Of a DNA stretch of 34,784 nt, positions 17,327-25,044 are shown in pieces. Position 1 is the stretch's first letter. Every line of letters starts with the position of its first letter. The translations under genes and the position numbers were made by a program. The DNA comes from Mycobacterium sp. shizuoka-1 (GTDB lineage Bacteria; Actinomycetota; Actinomycetes; Mycobacteriales; Mycobacteriaceae), in contig NZ_BEWG01000040.1 in assembly GCF_002723835.1 (NCBI RefSeq), positions 37,512 through 72,295 of the forward strand, given 5' to 3'. A model generated the notes under the pieces. It made no database searches, was not told the origin of the DNA, and worked only from the letters and a program-made list of their open reading frames with translations.

Positions 17327-20300
17327 GGCAGTGCCCTGATCGGTCCGCTACGGCTCCAACCGAATACCGACTTGGTGCCCTGGTCGATGACGGCGTCAGG
17401 GGCCTGCGCCGACGGCACCAGGCGGATGTAGCGCTCGATGGCGCCCCAATCGCGGTACCAGTCGTCACGAAGATACGTCGGGACCGTCGAGGTGGTCAGC
17501 AGTCCCTGGATGAACAGGAAAGGGCCACCGGCGCGGGCGGATTGCCACATGTTGCTCGACACCACCACCTGCTTGAGGTTGGGCAGGATCCGATACTCCG
17601 GCAGTTCGGCGACGCCGAGGTGTTCGGAGAACGGCCGCTGGCACGGGAAGTTCGCCGCGGTGGCGATGTCCATCAGCACCGGGGTCTGCGAGCCCAGGAA
17701 TTGCTGGGCGGTCTCCAGCACCGGGACCCGCGGCGGGGTGAAACCGAACCACTGGTCGGTGCTCAAGTTCGGGTCGTCGGCGACGATGCGCGCGACGTTG
17801 GCCTCCGGCGGTGCCCATGCCATCGGGAAACGCAGGTTACGCCAAGCCTTTTGGGCGATGACGTCGATCGGCTGCACGGAGTTGAGCGCCTGGAAGCTGC
17901 CGTCCGGACGCTGCACACCCCACTGCAGTTTCAGCGACTGTCCGTAGTTGAACTGGCCCTCTTCGTCGTAGAACCAGATCGCGCCCGCGGCCGCGACGGT
18001 GACCAGCGGCCGGTCCGGGGTGCGCGGGGGAAGCTGGTACCACGCCGACGTGGCTTTGGCGGCAACGGTGTTCTCGTTATAGCTGCCCATCACCGGGGTG
18101 GTCTTGGGATCGAGTCCGAACGGCAGGAAGACTCGCGAGCCGTTGACGCCGACCGGTCCGTACCCGCCGCCGGTGCCCGCCGCGAAAGCGATCCCCGCGT
18201 TGGGCTTGTTGGGCGAGCCGTCGGAGTTGACGGTGCCGGGGTTGGCCACGAACGGCTCGGCCGGCTCCAGGGTGTCGCTGATCCCGTTGGGGGTGAAACC
18301 CACCGGGTTCTCCCCGCCGAGCGGACCGTACTGACCCCACTTCTGGCCCGGAACCGGCTGCAACATACCGGCATTGGGGTCCGGCTCGACGAGGACGGCA
18401 TCGGCCATCGCGCAACTCGCCGAGGACAGGCCCGATTTCAGGGCGGACAGGTTGGCCGCTGCGGTGGTGTAGGCGGGATAGCGCTGTGCGAAGGCCTTGG
18501 TCATGGAGCCCACCTCGAGCAGCACCATGATGATCGCCACCACCAGCAGCGGGGTCGAGGCCAGCGCCCGGTTGCGCCCGGTGTTCTTGACCTCGGTGTG
18601 GCCGCTGTAGTCGATCCGGAAGTGCAGCCATCCGGCGAGCAGGCCGGTCAGGATCGCCAGCGCGAGGAACATCGTCGTCACCGGCTGATGCGCGATCACC
18701 GGCTGACGGTCGAACCACGGCACTCCGTAGCTGCCCACGTAGAACCAGCCGTTGGTGCCCGAGGTGGCCCAGGCCAGGACGAACAGCAGCGCCGTCACGT
18801 ACAGGGCCAGGTTGCGCCGGCTGTGCAGCCCCACCCGGGCGAAGGTGAACGCGGTGACCGCGCCGAGCGCCCCGGCCAGGCCGGCGAACGCACCGAACTG
18901 CACGGCCCACTTGGTCGGGGTGAAGTGCAACAGCAGCAGGCCGATCGCGGTGCTGCCGATCAGCCGCCAGAGCGGCCCGTTGGCCACGCCGGGCACATGG
19001 CCGCGGCGCAGCAGCACCGCGAGCATGCCGAACAAGCACAGCAACATCACCAGCACGGCGAAGCGCCGTGTCAGCGAGCTCTCCACGTTGTCTTCGACGG
19101 TGAGGAAGTAGTAGCGCAGGAAGTCCTGATACCAGGCGATCGTCGGCCCGACGACATATTTGATCCGGGCCGATTCGGCGACGGCGGCCAGCGTCTGGTC
19201 GCGGAAGACGACGACGAAGATCACCGACAGCGAGGCAGCCAGCGCGGCCAGCGGCGCCAGCAGCCCGTCGACGGCGCGGCGAGCCTTGATGACGCCGGCG
19301 ACGGCGCGGGCGCCCACCAACAGCGGTGCGATCGCGATCAGCCCCTGCGGGGCCAGCGTCACGCTGAACACCGCGACCACGATCGCCAGCGCGGCCGGAA
19401 CCAGCCGCCGGGTGGCGATCGCGTTCTCCACCAGGATCCACGCCGCCAGCGCGCCGAACGCGATCAGCGGCTCGGGCCGCAGGCCGTTGTTGAACGGCAG
19501 CCAGGCCGCCAGGAACACCGCGCCCGCGGTCCACACCGCGACCCGGTTGAGTGCCAGCCGCCGCCCTAGCCGGGGCAGCACGCAGCGGCTCAGGATCAGC
19601 CAGGTGCCGATGCCGGCGATGGTGGCGGGCAGTCGCATCCACACCCCAGCGGTGCTGATCGCGGCGAGGTGGGCGAGCACCGACTGATACCAGTCGAACG
19701 GGGCTTCGGTGGCGCCGAAGAACCGGAAGTAGTTGGCGGTGTAGCCGGCTGAACCGGACACCCGCGCGATCGTGAGGTTGTAGCCGTCGTCGGAGGAGAT
19801 GGCGCCGACCACGTGCCATGCCAGCAGCCCGCCGATCACCCCGATGTCGGCCAGCCAGGTGCCGACCGGGGCGCGGAGCAACCGCCGCCACGCTCCGCGG
19901 ACATGCCTGCCGGACCGTCCGTCAAGAACTGCCAGCGCCAGCAGGGAGACCAGCACGCACACGACGCCCAGCACCATCGCCGCGATTTTCAGGGTGCCCG
20001 GGCTGGTGATGAAGCGGGTGTCGATGTCGATGCGCGCGGACAGGCCCGAGTCGGCGGGCACCTTCAAGTCGGTGAAGATGCCGTCGATGGCCGGCTTCTT
20101 CTCGGGCGCGAGCGTTCCGGTGGCACCCGGGATGCCGACGAAGTCGGCGCCGACGCCGCCCGGCCCGGCCCAGACGCGCAGATCGCTGCACCCACCGGCG
20201 GCGACGGCCGGGCGAGGCGCGACGGCGGCCACCGTGTCGCGGAAGGCAACGACGACCGTGCCGGCGTTGGCGCGCACGAACAAGCCGTTGCGGCTGGCGT

Positions 20301-20592
20301 CGATTCCGGCCGGCGGGATGGTGGAGAACACCAGGCCGCCGTCGGCGGGCAGGGTCGCGATGGCCCGGCAGGGAATCGACACGTCGAGGGACTGCGGAGC
20401 CCCCGACACCAACGGCGCGGTGATGTCGCTGACCATGCCGTCCGGGCCCGGCGCCTGCGGCCAGTAGATCGTGGCGGTGGTCTGGGTGACCGGCAGCAGC
20501 GGCACCACGCCGCACAGCAGCACACCGAGGATTCCTGCGACAACGGCGACGAGCCGGGCGATCCGGGGGGACTCGGCTTCCGCGCTTGGCAC
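17323..20592 (-). CDS. embA: Arabinosyltransferase EmbA
   Basis: Partner of EmbB in building the terminal Ara6 motif of arabinogalactan; GT-C fold membrane protein, 1089 aa. The N-terminal RIARLVAVV helix is followed by [13 protein letters not shown], a motif seen in all Emb proteins. Asp268/Asp269 in [13 protein letters not shown] are the catalytic-loop acids; as in other EmbA proteins, Ile rather than Met follows. The GTG at 20592 was chosen because its product begins just before the conserved helix and because a -10 box stands eight bases upstream. The frame stays open to 20685 but that extension is unlike the family. embC is not upstream here: three opposite-strand genes intervene, so embA needs its own promoter. 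Confidence 0.96.
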   Translation of the reverse strand: MPSAEAESPRIARLVAVVAGILGVLLCGVVPLLPVTQTTATIYWPQAPGPDGMVSDITAPLVSGAPQSLDVSIPCRAIATLPADGGLVFSTIPPAGIDASRNGLFVRANAGTVVVAFRDTVAAVAPRPAVAAGGCSDLRVWAGPGGVGADFVGIPGATGTLAPEKKPAIDGIFTDLKVPADSGLSARIDIDTRFITSPGTLKIAAMVLGVVCVLVSLLALAVLDGRSGRHVRGAWRRLLRAPVGTWLADIGVIGGLLAWHVVGAISSDDGYNLTIARVSGSAGYTANYFRFFGATEAPFDWYQSVLAHLAAISTAGVWMRLPATIAGIGTWLILSRCVLPRLGRRLALNRVAVWTAGAVFLAAWLPFNNGLRPEPLIAFGALAAWILVENAIATRRLVPAALAIVVAVFSVTLAPQGLIAIAPLLVGARAVAGVIKARRAVDGLLAPLAALAASLSVIFVVVFRDQTLAAVAESARIKYVVGPTIAWYQDFLRYYFLTVEDNVESSLTRRFAVLVMLLCLFGMLAVLLRRGHVPGVANGPLWRLIGSTAIGLLLLHFTPTKWAVQFGAFAGLAGALGAVTAFTFARVGLHSRRNLALYVTALLFVLAWATSGTNGWFYVGSYGVPWFDRQPVIAHQPVTTMFLALAILTGLLAGWLHFRIDYSGHTEVKNTGRNRALASTPLLVVAIIMVLLEVGSMTKAFAQRYPAYTTAAANLSALKSGLSSASCAMADAVLVEPDPNAGMLQPVPGQKWGQYGPLGGENPVGFTPNGISDTLEPAEPFVANPGTVNSDGSPNKPNAGIAFAAGTGGGYGPVGVNGSRVFLPFGLDPKTTPVMGSYNENTVAAKATSAWYQLPPRTPDRPLVTVAAAGAIWFYDEEGQFNYGQSLKLQWGVQRPDGSFQALNSVQPIDVIAQKAWRNLRFPMAWAPPEANVARIVADDPNLSTDQWFGFTPPRVPVLETAQQFLGSQTPVLMDIATAANFPCQRPFSEHLGVAELPEYRILPNLKQVVVSSNMWQSARAGGPFLFIQGLLTTSTVPTYLRDDWYRDWGAIERYIRLVPSAQAPDAVIDQGTKSVFGWSRSGPIRALP

Positions 20593-20877
20593 GAGGCTCG
20601 ATGGTAGGCGACGAAGTTGTGTCAGCTCCGAAGGCCTGCGGGTGCCTCCGCGAATCGAGACACAACTGTTGGCGGGGCTGAGCAACGGGAGTTACCGAAA
20701 TGTCCTCCCGAGACCGAGGCGCCCTCGCCCATGGGATCGAGACCGGCGTGACAGGTGGGTTCGCCCGTTGCGCAGACTCGCTCCGCCGGCCAACACGTTG
20801 CGGTACGGTCCGAAACCTGGGGATCTTACGGCGCGGACAATTTTCGGCGGCGCTGCCGGAAGTCCATAGGGGGGGTC
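20593..20877. other. Divergent intergenic region between embA and the inserted cassette
   Basis: 285 bases with no credible gene. The embA side carries the TACCAT element described separately. On the plus strand, TACGGT at 20804-20809 fits TANNNT and could drive the 20878 gene with a leader of about 60 bases, but no -35 is clear. The stretch immediately before the 20878 start is a G-run that serves as ribosome site. I see no insertion-sequence ends, direct repeats or attachment-site-like tRNA remnant here. Confidence 0.4.
20601..20606 (-). promoter_or_regulatory. Candidate -10 element of the embA promoter
   Basis: On the minus strand TACCAT (TANNNT) is followed by eight bases and the embA GTG at 20592, giving a leaderless or nearly leaderless transcript. 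No Shine-Dalgarno precedes the GTG. In M. tuberculosis a promoter just upstream of embA is known from ethambutol-resistance mutations in the embC-embA intergenic region. Conservation of this promoter would explain how embAB survives separation from embC. Confidence 0.5.
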
Positions 20878-22458
20878 GTGAACATCTGGACATCGGTCAA
20901 GTCCCTCACCGACGCGGGCCTGGTGGTCACCGTGGCGAGTGTGCTGGCATTTGCTCCGGCGGTCGTCGGCGAGCCACCGGCGCCCACCGTCCACCCGACA
21001 ACGACCGCGCCGGCGGTCGATTTGGCGGCGGCTATCAGCCCACAGGACATCCAGGACGTTATCGATGCACTGCAAGGTGCCGCGAGCACCGTTGTCAGCG
21101 GTGCGGCCAAGCTGGCGATGCTGCCTGCGACGAACCTCGCGGACGGAGTGCTGGCGGTGCAGACCGCGAGCTTCGAATTCTTCACCGCGCTGATCAGCGA
21201 AACCGACAACCCGCAACTCAAGTCCCTGCTCACCGGGCTGCGGGGTGTGCAAGCAGCCAATCTCGCGTACCTGGTCACCGCCGCCGACGATCTCGAGGGC
21301 ACTTCTCAGTTCTGGATCGACGACATGGCCTCGCTGATCCAGGACACCCTTGACCAGGCGATCGCCGCGACGGTCACCGCACTGGCCGGCGTGATCAACA
21401 ACCCGCTCGCCCTCAGCAGTTACACGTCGCTGCTGGGTGCCGCCATCACGACAGCGTTCGACGGGGCCGGGAACCTGGTCTGGTTGGTCAACGATGCGCT
21501 GCAGCTTCCGATGGAAATCGCAGACTCGGGATTCTCCGATCTTGCCCGCGCGGCGACCTATTCGGTGGCCAACTGGAGCGACTTCGTCGGCGCGACCCTC
21601 ATCGGCCTGGCGGATCAGACCGGTGTGTCGTTCATCGCAGGCCTGGCCAAGGCCCTGGCGGCGGTCACCACCACACCGATTTCGATCGTCGCCGAGGGAC
21701 TGGGGGATATCGCGTATTGGACCCCGGTGTTCACCACCGTGATCGGTCCGGAGCAGATTGTCTATGCCACGGCCAACCTCGTCGCCCCGGTCTTCTACGG
21801 CTTGGCCAGCCTGGGGCAGGCCGTCACCACGATCGGCAAGGCTCCGACCAACCCCGTCAGTTACATCACCTCGCTGCAGGGATTCGTGACCGCAGGATTC
21901 AACGTGGGCAGCGAAGCAATCTGGTCGGTCAATCAAGTGGCCCAGATTGGTCCACAGGTTTTCAATTCTCTGCTCAACCCCACGGCCATCGCCCTGGATG
22001 CGTTCACCGAGGCGGTCGCCAACGTCGCATCTGGACTGCTTGCTGCCGGTGGTGCCCCGCAAAACGCCGTCGACGCACCGATCGCGTTCGCTGCCAACGC
22101 CTCCAACGCGATCTGGAACGCGACCGGCGCTGTGCTGAATACCTCTGCCGCAGTGGCGGACTGGATGCAGACCACCGCCAACCAGGCTATGGCGGCCAAT
22201 AACGCCGTCGGTGAGCGGATCAATGACTGGCTCGGTGGCCTGGCCGGCTCGCCGCCGGCGGGCAGTGTCGTCGCGGCCAAGGCGCCCGAGCTCACACAGC
22301 TGGTCAAACGGCAGACCGCGGTGCCGGCGGCCAAGGCGAAGTCCGGTCTTGGCAGTCACAAGCCCTCCGTCGGCAGTTCCAAAACCGTCAGCAAGGGGTC
22401 GGACAAGAAACCCGGAGGCAAGGCCGGCAGTGCCCGGGGGCATCGCGCAGCCCGGTGA
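20878..22458 (+). CDS. Large exported Ala-rich protein with Lys/Ser tail, first gene of cassette
   Basis: A 526-residue protein of unknown function. It begins with a signal-like segment (LVVTVASVLAFAPAVVG) and a Pro/Thr-rich stretch. A long Ala/Val/Leu/Asn-rich region of predicted amphipathic helices (about 45-440) follows, with recurring short motifs such as ALAGVINNP and LLNPTAIALDAF. The last 65 residues form a basic Lys/Ser/Gly tail (KSGLGSHKPS, SKGSDKKPGGK). This is the style of many secreted or surface mycobacterial proteins with no known domain. GTG 20878 is chosen for the GGGGGG run just upstream; the frame extends to 20755 without a better start. Its stop overlaps an in-frame GTG of the next gene. 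Opposite in strand to embA and embC. Confidence 0.75.
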   Translation: MNIWTSVKSLTDAGLVVTVASVLAFAPAVVGEPPAPTVHPTTTAPAVDLAAAISPQDIQDVIDALQGAASTVVSGAAKLAMLPATNLADGVLAVQTASFEFFTALISETDNPQLKSLLTGLRGVQAANLAYLVTAADDLEGTSQFWIDDMASLIQDTLDQAIAATVTALAGVINNPLALSSYTSLLGAAITTAFDGAGNLVWLVNDALQLPMEIADSGFSDLARAATYSVANWSDFVGATLIGLADQTGVSFIAGLAKALAAVTTTPISIVAEGLGDIAYWTPVFTTVIGPEQIVYATANLVAPVFYGLASLGQAVTTIGKAPTNPVSYITSLQGFVTAGFNVGSEAIWSVNQVAQIGPQVFNSLLNPTAIALDAFTEAVANVASGLLAAGGAPQNAVDAPIAFAANASNAIWNATGAVLNTSAAVADWMQTTANQAMAANNAVGERINDWLGGLAGSPPAGSVVAAKAPELTQLVKRQTAVPAAKAKSGLGSHKPSVGSSKTVSKGSDKKPGGKAGSARGHRAAR

Positions 22459-22469
22459 GGGGAGGCATT

Positions 22470-23819
22470 GTGTTGAACACGTCATCGGCGAGAGCCGGTC
22501 GCCGAATACCCGCGTGGGTGGCCGGCGCGGTGGTGGCGTTCGGTCTGGGGATGGCGCTGTTCGACGGCGGCGCTGTCGCCGCGGCCGACACCGGTTCGCC
22601 GGCTCACAGCGGCAGTGCCTCTGCGGGACCGACGCAGAAGCACAGTGCCGGCAGTGCGCGGGCGGCGCACAACGGGGCCTCAGCGCGTGCAGTGACGTCC
22701 GGCGGATCCAAGTCCGTTCCGGTGGCATCGCGGACGGTCCTGGCCCCACGCACCGCGGCCGTCACCTCGTCGAGTGATCGCGCAGCATCCGCGAGGACGG
22801 CGCCGCTGGAATCACTGGCACGCCAGCTTCGGTACATCTTCGCCAACAAGGCACCGACAGTCGAGGTCGACGATCAAGTCGAAAACCCGGACGGCACCGT
22901 CACCGGAACCCTCACCGGGCAGAGCAACAATGGATTCGCGCTCACGTATTCGCTGGGTCGCAAACCGCAGCACGGCACCGTCGACGTGAACGCCATGACC
23001 GGCGCTTACGTCTACACCCCTGACGGCAACCTGCCGCCCTCGGCAGTCGTCGATGAGTTCTCCATCATCGCCAACAACGGAACCGCCGCTCGTCTGCCGG
23101 GCCTGCTGGGGGTTGCGCAGAATCTGGTGCATTCGCTGGCTGTCGGGCTCGGCATCTCCGCCAAAGACATCGATGAGGCCGACATCGCGGTCAGTCTGAT
23201 CGGACAGACTGTCGTCGGCAATCCGCAGACCAAGGTGCAGTACTGGCAGGCGGAGAGCCTGCAAACCTCGGCGTTGACCGTGGTTGGCATGGTCATCGGC
23301 CAACTCACCCAGACGATGCCCACCCTGGATTCGTTGAAGGCCTTGGCCGCAATGACCAACAGTGTGACCAATACCCAGAAGAACCCTCAGACGGGCGAAT
23401 CCACCGGTGTGCCCCTCAAGATGTACACCGGCCCCAAAGACACGGTCGCCGATGCCGACGGCAATCAGCTGCTGGCAATGCGCGGGATCAGGATCACCGG
23501 CACCTACTACTCGAAGTCCGGAGGAGTGGCCACGGCGCTGGCCAACCTCACTACCGCTCTGGCGCAAGGCAAGTCGGTCATCGCCTCGATATCGACCAAT
23601 GGCGTCAATGCGGAGACGGGTCAGATCGAGAAGGACGAGCATGTGGTGACAGTTCTCGGCTTCGACTTCACCAAACAGCTGGTGTACATCAACGACGGGG
23701 CGCTGCCAAACGGTGGCCAGAACCTCACCATGAAGCTGGACGCCTTCATCGCTGCGTGGGGGCCCATTTACACCACGGTGGTTGCCGAGCTGGCGCCGAC
23801 GGAGACGACAAGTGACTGA
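22470..23819 (+). CDS. Exported C39-like pseudo-peptidase with VCBS/Ig-like domain
   Basis: 449 residues. A signal-like segment (WVAGAVVAFGLGMALF, cleavage near VAAADT) leads to a Ser/Ala-rich linker. Then comes a domain with the VCBS/Big_9-like pattern (TVTGTLTG, PQHGTVDVNAMTGAYVYTP; about 125-200). The C-terminal half resembles C39-like cysteine peptidases and aligns with the next gene over MVIGQLTxxMP, HVVTVLGFD and YINDGA. The catalytic His391 and Asp409 are present, but the Cys position is Ser267, and the preceding oxyanion-hole Gln is displaced or absent. It is probably inactive as a cysteine peptidase. GGAGG at 22461-22465 supports GTG 22470 or TTG 22473; GTG 22455, overlapping the previous stop, is possible. 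Confidence 0.78.
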   Translation: MLNTSSARAGRRIPAWVAGAVVAFGLGMALFDGGAVAAADTGSPAHSGSASAGPTQKHSAGSARAAHNGASARAVTSGGSKSVPVASRTVLAPRTAAVTSSSDRAASARTAPLESLARQLRYIFANKAPTVEVDDQVENPDGTVTGTLTGQSNNGFALTYSLGRKPQHGTVDVNAMTGAYVYTPDGNLPPSAVVDEFSIIANNGTAARLPGLLGVAQNLVHSLAVGLGISAKDIDEADIAVSLIGQTVVGNPQTKVQYWQAESLQTSALTVVGMVIGQLTQTMPTLDSLKALAAMTNSVTNTQKNPQTGESTGVPLKMYTGPKDTVADADGNQLLAMRGIRITGTYYSKSGGVATALANLTTALAQGKSVIASISTNGVNAETGQIEKDEHVVTVLGFDFTKQLVYINDGALPNGGQNLTMKLDAFIAAWGPIYTTVVAELAPTETTSD

Positions 23820-23855
23820 ATCGAATTCGTGCGGACAAGGGTTGGGGGGAAGATC

Positions 23856-25043
23856 ATGACCTGCAAGCGGCGGGTCCCGCGGATCGCGACCATCGCCTTC
23901 ACGGTGGGCGCGGGATTGTGCATCGCCGCCGGCGCCGGAAGTGCGGTGGCGTCGGGGTCGACCGGAGATGCAGACCACTCACCATCGAGCGCATCGTCGG
24001 CCAGGGGCGGCTCGGTGCAGACGCCCTCATCAGTGCGGAAATCGTCCGGGTCCAAACCCGCCCTTGTTCTGCGAGCTCCGGACAAGTCAGAACCGGTATC
24101 CGCCCGCTCGGCAGTCAAATCCAGTGCCGCCAACAGCATTCCACGACATCTGACTCTTGTCAGCTCCGCGCCGACGGCAACGCAGTCCCGGGCTGCCTCC
24201 ACGACGGCGAGCCGGGTGGTGGCCCCGCGACTGCCCGGGCTGCCGACTCCGGTGCAGGTCCAGCAAGCGATCCGGGGTGCGTTCGAGGCATTGGGCCGAG
24301 ATCTCAACCGGCTCTTAACCATCCGCGCGGCAGTGACACCCGCCGCGAACCCGGCCAAGGGATGGAACCCGCAGCCCGGCGACATCATCGTCGGCAACAT
24401 CGCCAACAAGAAGTACTGGGAAAATCAGGGCGACAGCAATACCTGTGTGCTCATGTCGACCGCGATGGTGATCGGCCAACTCACCGGCAAGATGCCCAGC
24501 AAGCGCGAAATCGTCGCAGAAGCAGCGAACACGCCCAGCGCGATCGGTCGCACCGGAATCGAGGTGAAGACGCAGCGGACCCGCAACGGGATGATCTACC
24601 AAACCGAGATCGACGAATTCGTGTATTACGCAGACAGTCTGCAGATCTTGTACAACCACAAGATCGCGGCCAAGGCCACCTATTACACGAATGATCAAGC
24701 TGACCGAGCGATGAACGACCTCGTGACAGCGCTGGGGAACGGCGAGTCGGTCATCGTCACGATCAACTCCGACGTCAGAGAGAGCGTGATAGCCGACCGG
24801 GGTGCGTTCACCGGAGGCACGGTGACCGCTGACCACGCGGTAACCGTCATCGCAGTCAATGTCACTCAGAAGAAGGTGTACATCAACGACACCGCGCTGG
24901 ATCCCGGACAAGGTAACCCGCTGGAGTTGAGCTACGAGGGCTTCACGAAGATCTGGCAGCCCAGCCAATACACGTTGATCACCGCTCATGTCGCAGCACC
25001 GGGGGAGCTGTCAGCGCCTGCTCAACTCCAGCCGGCCGCGTGA
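23856..25043 (+). CDS. Exported C39-like cysteine peptidase
   Basis: 395 residues. An Arg-containing N-terminus and hydrophobic core (ATIAFTVGAGLCIAAGAGSAVA) form a signal peptide. A Ser/Ala-rich low-complexity linker runs to about residue 160. The C39-like papain-fold domain begins at YWENQGDSNTC. The triad is visible as Cys197, His327 (TADHAVTVIAV) and Asp345 (YINDTA), with Gln191 six residues before the Cys as the oxyanion-hole residue, so it should be active outside the cell. The target is unknown: it lacks the ABC-transporter fusion of bacteriocin-processing C39 enzymes. ATG 23856 has a GGGGGGA run five bases upstream and is preferred to GTG 23829. Its stop is one base from the embC stop, tail to tail. 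Confidence 0.82.
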   Translation: MTCKRRVPRIATIAFTVGAGLCIAAGAGSAVASGSTGDADHSPSSASSARGGSVQTPSSVRKSSGSKPALVLRAPDKSEPVSARSAVKSSAANSIPRHLTLVSSAPTATQSRAASTTASRVVAPRLPGLPTPVQVQQAIRGAFEALGRDLNRLLTIRAAVTPAANPAKGWNPQPGDIIVGNIANKKYWENQGDSNTCVLMSTAMVIGQLTGKMPSKREIVAEAANTPSAIGRTGIEVKTQRTRNGMIYQTEIDEFVYYADSLQILYNHKIAAKATYYTNDQADRAMNDLVTALGNGESVIVTINSDVRESVIADRGAFTGGTVTADHAVTVIAVNVTQKKVYINDTALDPGQGNPLELSYEGFTKIWQPSQYTLITAHVAAPGELSAPAQLQPAA

Positions 25044-25044
25044 A

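Noticed and set aside
20593..20685. Longer EmbA start at 20685
   Set aside because: The added residues are unlike EmbA N-termini, and the leaderless GTG at 20592 places the start just before the conserved first helix.
22455..22469. GTGA-overlapping start for the pseudo-peptidase gene
   Set aside because: Possible, but GGAGG at 22461-22465 lies downstream of that GTG and is well placed for 22470 or 22473 instead.
20593..25044. Mobile element or prophage origin for the embC-embA insertion
   Set aside because: No transposase, integrase, terminal inverted repeats, target duplications or tRNA remnant could be seen at either border. The cassette is kept as an insertion of unknown mechanism.
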